Of a stretch of DNA of 64,000 nt, positions 42,184 through 53,138 are shown piece by piece. The translations under genes and the position numbers were made by a program. The notes under the pieces are model-generated. The model did not search any database. It was not told the origin of the DNA and saw only the letters and a program-made list of their open reading frames with translations. Position 1 is the stretch's first letter; every line of letters begins with the position of its first letter. Source of the stretch: Mycolicibacterium cosmeticum (GTDB lineage Bacteria > Actinomycetota > Actinomycetes > Mycobacteriales > Mycobacteriaceae); NCBI GenBank assembly GCA_016197365.1, contig JACPVS010000013.1, positions 1-64,000 on the forward strand, given 5' to 3'.

Positions 42184-43904
42184 CAAAACAGGAAGTAGCG
42201 CTGCGCCATGGGGAGTTCGACCGCCGGTTGTTCGGTCCAGACGTCACCGTCGATGCGTACCGTGAAGGTGTCCGGATCCACCTCGATCCGTGGCAGTGCG
42301 TCGTTGAGCGGCATCTGCGCCTTTCCGACGTGCCGAACATTCTTGACTGCCACCAGCTTTCGCCGGATGTCCAAGCGCTCGGCCAGACCGTCCTCGACGG
42401 CCTGCGGCGAGACGAAGTGCACCGACGTGGCTGCCGCCGCGGCCGGCGTCGCGCCGAACATCGGGCGCGGCAGCACGGGCTGCGGGGTGGGGATGGAGGC
42501 GTTGGCATCACCCATCGCTGCCCACGCGATCATGCCGCCCTTGATCACCGCGTGCGGGCGTACCCCGAAGAAGGCCGGCTCCCACAGCACCAGGTCGGCC
42601 AGTTTGCCGACCTCCACGGAGCCGACCTCGTGATCCAGTCCGTGCGCGACGGCCGGGCAGATCGTGTATTTAGCGACATAGCGCTGGGCCCGATTGTTGT
42701 CCGCCGCACCGTCACCGGGCAGGGCGCCGCGGCGGCGCTTCATCACGTGCGCCGTCTGCCAGGTGCGCAGCACCACCTCGCCGATCCGGCCCATCGCCTG
42801 GGCGTCGCTGCCGATCATCGAGATGGCGCCGATATCGTGCAGCAGGTCCTCGGCGGCGATGGTCGACGGCCGGATCCGGCTCTCCGCGAACGCCAGATCC
42901 TCCGGGATGCTCGGGTTGAGGTGGTGACACACCATCAGCATGTCGAGATGCTCGTCGAGGGTGTTCACCGTGTGCGGCCGGGTCGGATTCGTCGAGCTCG
43001 GCAGCACATTGGGATGCGAAGCGACGGTGATGATGTCGGGCGCATGCCCGCCGCCGGCCCCTTCGGTGTGGTACGCGTGGATGCCACGGCCCTTGATGGC
43101 GGCCAGGGTGTCCTCCACGAAACCGGCCTCGTTGAGCGTGTCGGTGTGGATGTTGGCCTGCACCCCGGCGGCGTCGGACACCGTCAGGCACGCATCGATG
43201 GCGGCCGGTGTGGTGCCCCAGTCCTCATGCAGCTTGAATCCTGCTGCGCCACCGCGTAATTGCTCCCACATCGCCTCGGCGCTGACGGTGTTGCCCTTGC
43301 CGAGCAGGGCGACGTTCAGCGGCCAGGTGTCCAGCGCCTCCAGCATCCGGGCCAGATGCCAGGCCCCGGGGGTGACGGTGGTGGCCTTGCTGCCCTCGGC
43401 CGGGCCGGTGCCTCCGGCGATGATCGTGGTGATGCCGCCGCCGAGGGCTTCCTCCATGATCTGCGGGCAGATCAGGTGCACGTGGCAGTCGATGGCGCCG
43501 GCGGTGACGATGCGGCCGTTGCCCGCGATGATCTCGGTGGACGGTCCGACGACGAGGTCCGGATGCACCCCGGACATGATGTCGGGGTTGCCCGCCTTGC
43601 CGATGGCGACGATCCGGCCGTCGCGGATTCCGATATCGGCCTTGATGATTCCCCAGTAGTCGAGGATCACCGCGCCGGTGATGACGGTGTCGGGCGCGCC
43701 GTCGGCGCGGGTCGCCCTGGACTGCCCCATCGACTCGCGCAGCACCTTGCCGCCGCCGAACACCGCCTCGTCACCGGCCAGCCCGGGTCCCCCACTGCGG
43801 TCCTCGGTGATCTCGACGAGCAGGTCGGTGTCGGCCAGCCTGATCCGGTCACCGGTGGTGGGACCGAACAGCGCGGCGTAACGCTCGCGGGAAAGTGAGC
43901 TCAC
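42183..43904 (-). CDS. ureC: Urease alpha subunit
   Basis: A 573-residue catalytic subunit. Nickel ligands and active-site motifs are present: HVHLICPQ near 135, the carbamylated-Lys region [12 protein letters not shown] near 215, further His ligands around 245 to 275 and the flap Cys motif MVCHHLN near 320. The enzyme hydrolyses urea to ammonia and carbamate. The GTG start overlaps the ureB stop and the stop overlaps the ureF start, so the genes are tightly coupled. Full length with no missing key residue seen. Confidence 0.98.
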   Translation of the reverse strand: MSSLSRERYAALFGPTTGDRIRLADTDLLVEITEDRSGGPGLAGDEAVFGGGKVLRESMGQSRATRADGAPDTVITGAVILDYWGIIKADIGIRDGRIVAIGKAGNPDIMSGVHPDLVVGPSTEIIAGNGRIVTAGAIDCHVHLICPQIMEEALGGGITTIIAGGTGPAEGSKATTVTPGAWHLARMLEALDTWPLNVALLGKGNTVSAEAMWEQLRGGAAGFKLHEDWGTTPAAIDACLTVSDAAGVQANIHTDTLNEAGFVEDTLAAIKGRGIHAYHTEGAGGGHAPDIITVASHPNVLPSSTNPTRPHTVNTLDEHLDMLMVCHHLNPSIPEDLAFAESRIRPSTIAAEDLLHDIGAISMIGSDAQAMGRIGEVVLRTWQTAHVMKRRRGALPGDGAADNNRAQRYVAKYTICPAVAHGLDHEVGSVEVGKLADLVLWEPAFFGVRPHAVIKGGMIAWAAMGDANASIPTPQPVLPRPMFGATPAAAAATSVHFVSPQAVEDGLAERLDIRRKLVAVKNVRHVGKAQMPLNDALPRIEVDPDTFTVRIDGDVWTEQPAVELPMAQRYFLF

Positions 43905-44218
43905 TGGGGCGGGTCCAATCTGCCGGGCGGGTTCAGCGACAGCCCGTACACCTCGCGGGACCCGCTCAGCGGGACCAGCGAAACCCGTTGGGCGATACCG
44001 GGTTCGAACCGGACGGCGGTGCCGGCCGGAATGTCGAGGCGGTGCCCGTGCGCGGCGGCCCGGTCGAAGTCGAGTGCGGCGTTGGCCTGCGGCAGGTGCA
44101 CGTGGCTGCCCACCTGCACGGGGCGGTCACCGGTGTTCACGACATCGAGGGTCAGCCGGGCAGCATCGGCATTGAGGGCGATGTCGCCGTCGCCGTAGAG
44201 GAACTCGCCGGGAATCAT
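43901..44218 (-). CDS. ureB: Urease beta subunit
   Basis: A 105-residue beta subunit of normal size. The signature [22 protein letters not shown] (VQVGSHxH) and the end segment [12 protein letters not shown] are clear. It is a structural subunit of the urease trimer. It follows ureA by 13 bases and overlaps ureC by 4. Confidence 0.97.
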   Translation of the reverse strand: MIPGEFLYGDGDIALNADAARLTLDVVNTGDRPVQVGSHVHLPQANAALDFDRAAAHGHRLDIPAGTAVRFEPGIAQRVSLVPLSGSREVYGLSLNPPGRLDPPQ

Positions 44219-44231
44219 GTGTGCACCCACC

Positions 44232-44534
44232 TCACGGGATCGGGTGGTGGACGGTGACGAGTTTGGTGCCGTCCGGGAAGGTCGCCTCGACCTGTACGTC
44301 GTGCAGCATCTCCGGCACACCTTCCATCACCTGATCGCGCGCGAGCACGTCGCGTCCGCTGACCATCAGCTCGGCGACCGACCGTCCGTCGCGGGCACCT
44401 TCGAGGATGTGGTCGGTGATGAGTGCGACGGCCTCGGGGTGATTGAGGGTCAGCCCGCGGGCTTGCCGGCGCCGCGCCAAATCCGCGGCATAGGAAATGA
44501 GTAGCCGCTCTTGTTCATGCGGCGTTAAACGCAT
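44232..44534 (-). CDS. ureA: Urease gamma subunit
   Basis: A 100-residue gamma subunit with the canonical [12 protein letters not shown] start, the core [26 protein letters not shown] and the [13 protein letters not shown] end. It is first in the minus-strand operon ureABCFGD. The promoter should lie in 44535-44596, directly downstream of the thioesterase gene, or upstream of that gene. No nickel or nitrogen regulator site was recognised. Confidence 0.97.
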   Translation of the reverse strand: MRLTPHEQERLLISYAADLARRRQARGLTLNHPEAVALITDHILEGARDGRSVAELMVSGRDVLARDQVMEGVPEMLHDVQVEATFPDGTKLVTVHHPIP

Positions 44535-44596
44535 AGCGAGCGATATTGCCACGGCACGCCGCATTCAGCAGCGCGGGCGGGCCACCGCGGCCGTAT

Positions 44597-44998
44597 CTAG
44601 CCTTCGACGTTCTGCAGCCGGACCTGGCCGCGTGCGACGACGCGGTCGTCGGCATCGGTGATGGTGATCAGCCACAGCTGCTGGCGGCGCCCGCGGTGAA
44701 TGGGTTCGGAGACGGCGGTGACGGTGCCGGTTCCGATGGCGCGCAGGAAGTCGGTGTTGTTGTTGACGCCGACCACCGTGCCGCCGCCGTGCTCGCTGAG
44801 CCAGACGTGGCCCGACACACTGGCCAGGCTCTCGACGATGGAGCAGTACACGCCGCCGTGCACGATGCCCCACGGCTGCAGCACCTTGTCGGTGATGGTC
44901 AGCTGGGCGCGTCCGCCGTCCGGCGTGACCTCCAGGTAAGTCAGTCCGAGTTCGCTGTCGAAGCCCTTGCCGAGGGTGTCCAGTCCAGGTGCGGTCAC
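44597..44998 (-). CDS. PaaI-family hot-dog thioesterase (Rv1847-like)
   Basis: A 133-residue hot-dog-fold protein. The motif WGIVHGGVYCSIVESLAS (about 43-60) holds the HGG turn and Glu. It should hydrolyse acyl-CoA esters and resembles the adjacent M. tuberculosis Rv1847. GTG 44998 is the likely start. It is upstream of ureA on the same strand, so part of the transcript may be shared. An orphan IdeR box and a strong hairpin lie within 150 bases upstream. Confidence 0.9.
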   Translation of the reverse strand: MTAPGLDTLGKGFDSELGLTYLEVTPDGGRAQLTITDKVLQPWGIVHGGVYCSIVESLASVSGHVWLSEHGGGTVVGVNNNTDFLRAIGTGTVTAVSEPIHRGRRQQLWLITITDADDRVVARGQVRLQNVEG

Positions 44999-45034
44999 AG
45001 TGCTCTGTCTACACGGGCCCAGGGGCAGAAATGC

Positions 45035-45071
45035 GGATGGGCCCCGCGCACTGTGTGCGCGGGGCCCATCC
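45035..45071. terminator. Strong GC-rich hairpin downstream of the iron-regulated gene
   Basis: A perfect 16-base stem (GGATGGGCCCCGCGCA and its complement) with the loop CTGTG. On the minus strand it lies after the FhuF-like gene and before the thioesterase gene. It lacks a T-run and may be a terminator or a leader structure. Confidence 0.65.
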
Positions 45072-45140
45072 TTCGAGTGGACCGGGGGTCTCTGCAGCCC
45101 TCAGGACTCCGGCTCGGTCCGTTAGCCTCGCATCTAAATA

Positions 45141-45159
45141 ATAGGCAAGGCTGCCCTAA
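45141..45159. promoter_or_regulatory. IdeR/DtxR box without an obvious target
   Basis: ATAGGCAAGGCTGCCCTAA matches the 19-base iron-box consensus TTAGGTTAGGCTAACCTAA at 14 positions. It overlaps the stop codon of the FhuF-like gene. Only the thioesterase gene lies downstream in a suitable direction, after the hairpin. Confidence 0.55.
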
Positions 45160-45941
45160 TTTTGCAATACCTTCCCCATCGAGATCCGGCTCGTGCCGCG
45201 AACCGGCATGCCGAACCCGACAAGCGCATCGAGGATCGCCTGGCTGCGCCGCATGCTCGTGAGCTCACTGGAGCCGGCCAGCAACGGCACCTGCGTCGCG
45301 GCACTCACGACGGCCGTCCCGACCACGTTCCACATGGCGGCGACGGACATCGCGCCGTCGGTGACCTCGCCGAGCTTCGCGAACAGCGGGGCCAGCGCCC
45401 GGTGGCTGCGATGGGCCACCCACGTCGTCAGCGCGCCCTCGCTCGGCAGCGCCACGATGCCGTCGCGGGTGCTGCGCACCGCACCCACGCTCGACCGGGT
45501 CGCCAGGTGCGGGTCGTCCGGCAGCGCCCGCAGCGTCGGATCCACGACACCCACCCAGTCGATGGCACCCTCGGAATCGACGTGCACCCACAGATTCTCC
45601 AGTCCGGTGTCCCAGGCCCGGCCCTCCAGCACGATCAACGGCACCACCCGGCCGACGACGACGTGCGCCAGCGTGGCGGCCAGCTGCTGGGCCACCGCGG
45701 CGCGACTGTCGGTCTCGGCGACGGCGGCGTCGAACATGGCCTGCAGACGGTCGGTCGTGAGCACCTCGGCGAGCGGCCACCAGCGCCGGCGGGACAGGTC
45801 CCCCATCACCGCGACGCCGTATACCCGCGGACATTCCGGATACAACTCGCGCAGCCGCCGGCTCGATTCATGCAACGGCAGAGCCCGCCGAATCGACATC
45901 CGGGCAATCAGCGGGTCGTCGACCATGACCGTCATCCGCAC
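45156..45941 (-). CDS. FhuF-like putative iron reductase/siderophore protein lacking the Fe-S cysteines
   Basis: A 261-residue protein. The central part (VVGRVVPLIVLEGRAWD, then LENLWVHVD) and the late segment MSVAAMWNVVGTAVVSA, with its W-N pattern, resemble FhuF-type ferric-siderophore reductases. FhuF ends with a Cys-Cys-x10-Cys-x2-Cys [2Fe-2S] site. Here the C-terminus is VRGTSRISMGKVLQN with no Cys. The start at 45941 has a strong IdeR box 12 bases upstream, so expression should rise when iron is scarce. A role in siderophore binding, iron release or regulation is inferred; a redox reaction through a [2Fe-2S] cluster is unlikely. Not present in the same place in M. tuberculosis. Confidence 0.6.
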   Translation of the reverse strand: MRMTVMVDDPLIARMSIRRALPLHESSRRLRELYPECPRVYGVAVMGDLSRRRWWPLAEVLTTDRLQAMFDAAVAETDSRAAVAQQLAATLAHVVVGRVVPLIVLEGRAWDTGLENLWVHVDSEGAIDWVGVVDPTLRALPDDPHLATRSSVGAVRSTRDGIVALPSEGALTTWVAHRSHRALAPLFAKLGEVTDGAMSVAAMWNVVGTAVVSAATQVPLLAGSSELTSMRRSQAILDALVGFGMPVRGTSRISMGKVLQN

Positions 45942-45953
45942 CTCCTCGTTCAG

Positions 45954-45972
45954 TTAGGTTAGCCTTACTATA
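45954..45972. promoter_or_regulatory. IdeR iron box upstream of the FhuF-like gene
   Basis: TTAGGTTAGCCTTACTATA matches the IdeR consensus TTAGGTTAGGCTAACCTAA at 15 of 19 positions (counting the central S), with a near-perfect left half. It lies 12 bases upstream of the start at 45941 and 179 bases from the divergent BlaI gene. Confidence 0.8.
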
Positions 45973-46099
45973 GTCACACCTGACGGGGAGGCAAAACCTG
46001 TGACCCGACTCACAGGTAGTCGGGAAAAACGGCGTGACCGGGAACGAAGCGTGCCCACCGACACGTTGGACGAGGCACGGAAAGTAGATACGACGCTCG

Positions 46100-46116
46100 G
46101 TAGTAAACGCGTAGTA
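46100..46116. promoter_or_regulatory. Candidate BlaI operator repeats
   Basis: GTAGTA occurs twice at an 11-base interval (46100-46105 and 46111-46116), 35 bases upstream of the BlaI start. BlaI/MecI regulators bind TAC/GTA-rich sites at their own promoter. Fit to the exact mycobacterial consensus not verified. Confidence 0.4.
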
Positions 46117-46150
46117 CGCTTGATTGATTGCTCAGGAGAGTGAACGAAAT

Positions 46151-46567
46151 ATGGCCAAGTTGACGCGGCTCGGGGAACTCGAGCGTGAGGTGATGGATCA
46201 CCTCTGGACCTCGTGTGAGCCGCAGACGGTACGGCAGGTGCACGAGGCGCTGGCGGCACGCCGGGACCTCGCCTACACGACGATCATGACCGTCCTGCAG
46301 CGGTTGGCGAAGAAGAATCTCGTCGTCCAGCACCGTGATGATCGGGCCCACCGCTACGCCCCCACCCATGGCCGCGACGAACTCGTCGCCGGCCTGATGG
46401 TCGACGCATTGGACCAGGCCGCTGACTCGGGCAGCCGCGAGGCCGCCCTCGTCCATTTCGTCGAGCGGGTCGGCGCCGGTGAGGCCGCCGCGCTGCGCCG
46501 TGCCCTGGCCGAGTTGGAGGCCAAGCACCAGATCGCGCCGCCCGCTGGTAATTCGACCATCGGCTGA
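46151..46567 (+). CDS. blaI: BlaI/MecI-family transcriptional repressor (Rv1846c-like)
   Basis: A 138-residue winged-helix repressor. The N-terminal domain (ELEREVMDHLWTS to TVLQRLAKKNLVVQ, about 8-58) is the Penicillinase_R DNA-binding region. The C-terminal helices dimerise. M. tuberculosis BlaI represses the beta-lactamase blaC and other genes, including ATP-synthase genes. The ATG at 46151 has a weak upstream site. The adjacent M56 peptidase is the expected partner for cleavage of BlaI. Confidence 0.94.
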   Translation: MAKLTRLGELEREVMDHLWTSCEPQTVRQVHEALAARRDLAYTTIMTVLQRLAKKNLVVQHRDDRAHRYAPTHGRDELVAGLMVDALDQAADSGSREAALVHFVERVGAGEAAALRRALAELEAKHQIAPPAGNSTIG

Positions 46568-46581
46568 GAGACACTAGCGGC

Positions 46582-47529
46582 GTGTCCGCCCTGGCCTTCT
46601 CCATCGTCGCGTTGTTGCTCGTCGGCCCCGTGCCGGCGCTGCTCGCGCGTGCGACCTGGCCACAGCGGGCGCCGCGTGCGGCCATCGTGCTCTGGCAGGC
46701 CATCGCGCTGGCCGCCGTGCTCTCCGCCTTCTCCGCGGGTATCTCCATCGCCAGCCGGCTGCTCGTACCGGGCCCGGACGGCAAGCCCACCGCCACGCTG
46801 ACCAGCGAGATCGTCGTTCTGGGCTGGCCGTTGTGGCTGCTCTACGTCGCGGTGTTCGCGGTGACGGTGATGATCGGCGTCCGGCTCATCGTCGCGGTAC
46901 TGGCCGTCGCCGTCGCGACCCGGCGGCGGCGCGCACACCACCGGATGCTGGTCGACCTGGTCGGGATGTCCCGCGATACGGTGCCCGCACCGGCCCGCCG
47001 ACCGGCCGGTCTGCGCGTTCTCGGCATCGCCCAGCCGATGGCCTACTGCCTGCCCGGCGTCCGCAGCCGCGTCGTCGTCAGCGAAGGCACCCTGACCACG
47101 CTGTCGGAAGCCGAGATCGACGCCATCCTCACCCACGAGAGCGCCCACCTGCGCGCCCGGCACGACCTGGTGCTGGAGATGTTCACCGCCGTGCACGCCG
47201 CATTCCCGCGCTTCGTCCGCAGCGGCAACGCCCTCGACGCCGTCCGGCTGCTCATCGAACTGCTCGCCGACGACGCCGCCGTCCGCGTCACCGGCCCGAC
47301 TCCCCTGGCCCGCGCGCTGGTGGCGTGCGCGGCCGGCCGCACCCCGTCGGGCGCGCTGGCCGCCGGCGGTCCCACCACCGTCCTGCGAGTGCGGCGCCTC
47401 GGCGGCAAGGGCAATAGTCTGGTACTCGCAGTGGGCGCCTACCTGACGGCCGCGGCCATCTTGGTGTTGCCGACCCTGGCGCTGGCAATTCCGTGGCTCA
47501 CCGAGTTGCACCGACTCTTCGCCAACTAG
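46582..47529 (+). CDS. M56-family membrane metallopeptidase (BlaR-like, Rv1845c-like)
   Basis: A 315-residue membrane protein with about four helices. The zinc motif LTHESAHLRARHD (HExxH, about 184-198) lies in a cytosolic loop, as in BlaR1/MecR1. It lacks a penicillin-binding extracytoplasmic sensor domain, typical for Rv1845c. It probably cleaves BlaI to induce the regulon; the signal is unknown. The GTG at 46582 lies 14 bases after the BlaI stop, so the two are an operon. Confidence 0.92.
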   Translation: MSALAFSIVALLLVGPVPALLARATWPQRAPRAAIVLWQAIALAAVLSAFSAGISIASRLLVPGPDGKPTATLTSEIVVLGWPLWLLYVAVFAVTVMIGVRLIVAVLAVAVATRRRRAHHRMLVDLVGMSRDTVPAPARRPAGLRVLGIAQPMAYCLPGVRSRVVVSEGTLTTLSEAEIDAILTHESAHLRARHDLVLEMFTAVHAAFPRFVRSGNALDAVRLLIELLADDAAVRVTGPTPLARALVACAAGRTPSGALAAGGPTTVLRVRRLGGKGNSLVLAVGAYLTAAAILVLPTLALAIPWLTELHRLFAN

Positions 47530-47584
47530 GCGGGACATCCCGCGCTGCACGGCTATTCACAACAAAACAACGAAAGGCGTCTGC

Positions 47585-49030
47585 ATGACCGAGACCGGCA
47601 CCGCCCAAATTGGAGTCACCGGCCTTGCCGTGATGGGTTCCAATCTCGCCCGCAACTTCGCCCACCACGGTTACACCGTGGCACTGCACAACCGGTCGAT
47701 CGCCAAGACCGACGCGCTGCTGGCCGAACACGGGTCCGAGGGCAAGTTCGTCCGCAGCGAGACGATCGCCGAGTTCCTCGACGCCCTTGAGAAGCCGCGC
47801 CGCGTGATCATCATGGTCAAGGCCGGTGACCCGACCGACGCCGTCATCAACGAACTGGCCGACGCGATGGAGCCCGGCGACATCATCATCGACGGCGGCA
47901 ACGCGCTCTACACCGACACCATCCGCCGCGAGAAGGCGATCCGCGAGCGCGGCCTGCACTTTGTCGGCGCCGGGATCTCCGGCGGTGAGGAAGGCGCGCT
48001 CAACGGCCCGTCGATCATGCCAGGTGGCCCCGCCGAGTCCTACAAGTCGCTCGGCCCCCTGCTGGAGGAGATCTCCGCGCACGTCGACGGCGTGCCGTGC
48101 TGCACCCACATCGGCCCCGACGGCGCCGGGCACTTCGTGAAGATGGTGCACAACGGCATCGAGTACTCCGACATGCAGCTCATCGGCGAGGCCTACCAGT
48201 TGCTGCGCGACGGACTCGGCCTGGAGGCCGGCCAGATCGCCGACGTGTTCACCGAGTGGAACGCCGGCGACCTGGACAGCTACCTGGTGGAGATCACCGC
48301 CGAGGTGCTGCGCCAGGTGGACGCCAAGACCGGTAAGCCACTGGTCGACGTGATCGTCGACGAGGCCGAGCAGAAGGGCACCGGGCGGTGGACGGTCAAG
48401 GCCGCACTCGACCTCGGCGTGCCGGTGACCGGTATCGCCGAAGCGGTGTTCGCCCGCGCGCTGTCCGGCTCGGTCGCCCAGCGCAAGGCGACCACGGGAT
48501 TGGCCTCCGGCGAGCTCGGCGACAAGCCTTCCGAATCAGCACAATTCATCGACGACGTCAGCAAGGCGCTGTACGCCTCGAAGATCATCGCCTACGCCCA
48601 GGGCTTCAACCAGATCCAGGCCGGCTCGGCCGAATACGGGTGGGGCATCACCCTCGGTGACATGGCCACCATCTGGCGCGGCGGCTGCATCATCCGGGCG
48701 AAGTTCCTCAACCGGATCAAGGAGGCCTACGACGACGACGCCGACCTGGCCACCCTGATCGCCGCGCCGTACTTCCGAGACGCGGTCGAAGCCGGTATCG
48801 ACAGCTGGCGCCGGGTCGTGATCAAGGCAACCGAGTTGGGGATTCCGGTCCCGGGCTTCGCCTCGTCGCTGTCGTACTACGACGCGCTGCGCACCGAGCG
48901 GCTGCCCGCCGCGCTGACGCAGGGTCTGCGGGACTTCTTCGGCGCGCACACCTACGGGCGCACCGACGCCCCCGAGGGCAAGAAGTTCCACACGCTCTGG
49001 AGCGGGGACCGCAGCGAAGTCGAAGCCTGA
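47585..49030 (+). CDS. gnd1: 6-phosphogluconate dehydrogenase (decarboxylating)
   Basis: A 481-residue enzyme of the long, NADP-type 6PGDH group. The cofactor motif GLAVMGSNLARN (about 10-21), the substrate segment IIIDGGNALYTDT and the catalytic HFVKMVHNGIEYSDMQ (K and H-x-x-x-N; shown as HFVKMVHNGIEY) are present. It oxidises 6-phosphogluconate to ribulose-5-phosphate and CO2 in the pentose phosphate pathway. It is 27 bases upstream of guaB1, matching the M. tuberculosis order gnd1-guaB1, so co-transcription is likely. Confidence 0.97.
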   Translation: MTETGTAQIGVTGLAVMGSNLARNFAHHGYTVALHNRSIAKTDALLAEHGSEGKFVRSETIAEFLDALEKPRRVIIMVKAGDPTDAVINELADAMEPGDIIIDGGNALYTDTIRREKAIRERGLHFVGAGISGGEEGALNGPSIMPGGPAESYKSLGPLLEEISAHVDGVPCCTHIGPDGAGHFVKMVHNGIEYSDMQLIGEAYQLLRDGLGLEAGQIADVFTEWNAGDLDSYLVEITAEVLRQVDAKTGKPLVDVIVDEAEQKGTGRWTVKAALDLGVPVTGIAEAVFARALSGSVAQRKATTGLASGELGDKPSESAQFIDDVSKALYASKIIAYAQGFNQIQAGSAEYGWGITLGDMATIWRGGCIIRAKFLNRIKEAYDDDADLATLIAAPYFRDAVEAGIDSWRRVVIKATELGIPVPGFASSLSYYDALRTERLPAALTQGLRDFFGAHTYGRTDAPEGKKFHTLWSGDRSEVEA

Positions 49031-50494
<1,464 letters not shown>

Positions 50495-50579
50495 GACCGG
50501 GTCATCGGCGCGGCAAGCTACCATTGGGTCTTCCCGGCGCAATGCACAATGCTGCGCCGATTTTGGCGAAAGGGATCGC

Positions 50580-50729
50580 GTGCCACAGGCACCCGTGGAA
50601 GCCCACGGTTTCGACATGGGCTCGGGGGTTCCCGCGGCGTCCTTGCCCGCCGGTGAATCCGGCGACGCCGAACCTTCCCCTAGGCAGCCGGGCTCGCGGC
50701 CCGGCATCAGCGTGGTGAGCACGCGATGA
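50580..50729 (+). CDS. Small ORF translationally coupled to the CNNM/CorC gene (49 aa)
   Basis: A GTG at 50580 with AAAGGGA 6 bases upstream opens a 49-codon frame. Its TGA overlaps the ATG of the next gene (ATGA at 50726-50729). The product is Pro/Ser/Gly-rich ([20 protein letters not shown]) with no known family. The frame lies in the 231-base gap after guaB1. The coupling and the RBS argue for translation, possibly as a leader peptide. The sequence itself gives no function. Confidence 0.4.
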   Translation: MPQAPVEAHGFDMGSGVPAASLPAGESGDAEPSPRQPGSRPGISVVSTR

Positions 50730-52096
50730 GCCTCACCATGACCCTGTTGTCACTGCTGGCGTTCATCGCGCTGACGGCGGGTACCGCTCTGTTCGTCGCG
50801 GCCGAGTTCTCCCTCACCGCGCTGGAGCGCAGCACCGTCGAGGCGAACGCGCGCAACGGCGGGCAGCGCGACGAGCTCATCCGCAAGGCGCACCGCACCC
50901 TGTCGTTCCAGCTGTCAGGCGCTCAGCTCGGTATCTCGATCACCACCCTGGCCACGGGCTATCTGGCCGAACCGGTGGTCGCACGGCTGCTGCACGCTCC
51001 GCTGGCGGCGATCCGCATCCCCGACGGCATGATCGACGGTATCGCCCTGGTCCTGGCGCTGCTGATCGCCACCTCGGTGTCGATGATCTTCGGTGAGCTG
51101 GTGCCCAAGAACCTCGCGGTGGCCAAGCCGCTGCCGACGGCGCGCTTCGCCGCTCCGCCGCAGTGGTACTTCTCCCGGATTCTCACGCCGGTGATCAACG
51201 CCACCAACGGCACCGCCAACTGGATCCTGCGCCGGATCGGCATCGAGCCTGCCGAGGAACTGCGCTCGGCCCGGTCCCCGCAGGAATTGGTGTCCCTGGT
51301 CCGAAACTCCGCGCGCAGTGGATCACTGGATCCGGACACCGCGGTGCTGGTCGACCGTTCCCTGCAGTTCGGCGAGCGGTCGGCCGAGGAACTGATGACC
51401 CCGCGCCAGTTGATCGAGACGCTGGAGTCCGATGACACCGTCGCCGACCTCGTCGAGGCCGCGATGCGCACCGGGCACTCCCGCTTCCCGATCGTCGAAG
51501 GCGACCTCGACCAGACCATCGGCATGGTGCACGTGAAGCAGATCTTCGAGGTGCCGCCTGGCGAACGGGCCAGTACCCGGCTCGCCACCATGGTGCTCCC
51601 GGTGCCGACCGTCCCGTCCACGCTGGACGGCGACTCGGTGATGACACAGATCCGCGCAAACGGTCTGCAGACCGCGATGGTGGTCGACGAGTACGGCGGC
51701 ACCGCGGGCATGGTCACCGTGGAGGACCTGATCGAAGAGATCGTCGGCGACGTCCGCGACGAACACGACGACGCCAGACCGGATGTGGTGCACTCGCGCA
51801 CCGGGTGGCAGGTGTCCGGGCTGCTGCGCATCGACGAGGTCGACTCGGAGACACCATTCCGCGCTCCCGAGGGCGACTACGAGACCATCGGTGGGCTGGT
51901 GCTCCAGGAACTCGGTCACATCCCCGAGGTCGGCGACACCGTGCAGCTGGCCGCATTCGATCCCGACAGCGTCGACGATCCGGTGCGCTGGAACGCCACG
52001 GTGCTGCGGATGGACGGGCGCCGGATCGACCTGCTGGAGCTGACCGAACTCGGCCACAAGGACGACAGCGCAGACAGCGAGCCGCGCCATGGGTGA
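50726..52096 (+). CDS. CNNM/CorC-family (hemolysin-like) membrane protein (Rv1842c-like)
   Basis: A 456-residue protein. Residues 1-190 form a DUF21/CNNM membrane domain with three to four helices. Two CBS motifs follow (about 215-340: [20 protein letters not shown] and [14 protein letters not shown]). The C-terminal CorC/HlyC domain (about 350-440) holds [12 protein letters not shown] and [13 protein letters not shown]. The family is linked to magnesium or cobalt efflux or homeostasis; the hemolysin label is historical. It overlaps its paralogue downstream by 8 bases. Confidence 0.92.
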   Translation: MSLTMTLLSLLAFIALTAGTALFVAAEFSLTALERSTVEANARNGGQRDELIRKAHRTLSFQLSGAQLGISITTLATGYLAEPVVARLLHAPLAAIRIPDGMIDGIALVLALLIATSVSMIFGELVPKNLAVAKPLPTARFAAPPQWYFSRILTPVINATNGTANWILRRIGIEPAEELRSARSPQELVSLVRNSARSGSLDPDTAVLVDRSLQFGERSAEELMTPRQLIETLESDDTVADLVEAAMRTGHSRFPIVEGDLDQTIGMVHVKQIFEVPPGERASTRLATMVLPVPTVPSTLDGDSVMTQIRANGLQTAMVVDEYGGTAGMVTVEDLIEEIVGDVRDEHDDARPDVVHSRTGWQVSGLLRIDEVDSETPFRAPEGDYETIGGLVLQELGHIPEVGDTVQLAAFDPDSVDDPVRWNATVLRMDGRRIDLLELTELGHKDDSADSEPRHG

Positions 52097-53138
52097 TCTG
52101 CTCGCCGTCGTATTCACCGTGTTGTTGTTGGGCGCCAACGCCTTCTTCGTGGCTTCCGAGTTCGCCCTCATCTCGGCGCGGCGCGACCGCCTGGAAGCCC
52201 TTGCCGAACAGGGCAAGAAGCGTGCCGTCACCGTCATGCGCGCCGCGGAGAACCTGTCGCTGATGCTGGCAGGCGCGCAGCTGGGCATCACCATCTGCTC
52301 GATCCTGCTCGGCCGGGTCGGCGAACCCGCCGTCGCGCACCTGCTGGAGAAGCCGTTCGCCCTTCTGGGCGTCGATGAGGCCGTGCTGCACACCGTTTCG
52401 TTCATCGTGGCGCTGGCGGTGGTGGTCACCCTGCATGTGCTGCTCGGTGAGATGGTGCCGAAGAACATCGCGATCGCCGGGCCGGAAACGGCGGCGATGC
52501 TGCTGGTTCCGCCGTATCTGGCCTACATCCGGCTGGCGAAACCGTTCATCGCGTTCTACAACTGGGCCGCGAACTCCACCCTGCGCATGCTGCGGGTGGA
52601 ACCCAAGGACGAACTCGACGTCGCGGTGTCCACCGTCGAACTGTCGGAGATGATCGCCGAGTCCCGGTCGGAAGGTCTGCTCGACCATGAGGAGCACACC
52701 CGGCTGACCCGGGCATTGCAGATCCGGGACCGCTTCGTCGCCGATATCGCCATCCCGCTCAGCCAGATTCGGGCCATACCGGTGGCGGCGCCGGGTTCCG
52801 GACCAACGGTCGAGGCGGTGCAGAGCGCCCTCGCCGAGACCGGTTACTCGCGCTTCCCGGTGACCGACCCCGGCGGGGCCGTGCTGGGCTATCTGCACAT
52901 CAAGGATGTGCTGGCCCTGATCGACGATCCGGACGCGGTGCTCGACGCGTCGATGGTGCGTCCCCTCGTCCAGGTGCCGGCCACGCTGTCGGTGCCCGAG
53001 GCGCTGTCCCGGATGCGGCGCAACAACAGCCATCTGGCCCTGGTCACCACCGACGGCGCGGTCACCGCGGTGGTGGCGCTGGAGGACCTCGTCGAGGACC
53101 TGGTGGGCATCGTGCGCGACGGAACCCACCGTGTCTGA
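52089..53138 (+). CDS. CNNM/CorC-family (hemolysin-like) membrane protein (Rv1841c-like)
   Basis: A 349-residue paralogue of the upstream gene. It has an N-terminal CNNM membrane domain (1-190) and two CBS motifs (about 210-340), ending in [17 protein letters not shown]. It lacks the CorC_HlyC C-terminal domain of its neighbour. It starts 8 bases inside the upstream gene and overlaps the start of the next by 8 bases. A divalent-cation role, perhaps as a heteromer with the upstream protein, is inferred from the pairing. Confidence 0.92.
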   Translation: MGDLLAVVFTVLLLGANAFFVASEFALISARRDRLEALAEQGKKRAVTVMRAAENLSLMLAGAQLGITICSILLGRVGEPAVAHLLEKPFALLGVDEAVLHTVSFIVALAVVVTLHVLLGEMVPKNIAIAGPETAAMLLVPPYLAYIRLAKPFIAFYNWAANSTLRMLRVEPKDELDVAVSTVELSEMIAESRSEGLLDHEEHTRLTRALQIRDRFVADIAIPLSQIRAIPVAAPGSGPTVEAVQSALAETGYSRFPVTDPGGAVLGYLHIKDVLALIDDPDAVLDASMVRPLVQVPATLSVPEALSRMRRNNSHLALVTTDGAVTAVVALEDLVEDLVGIVRDGTHRV

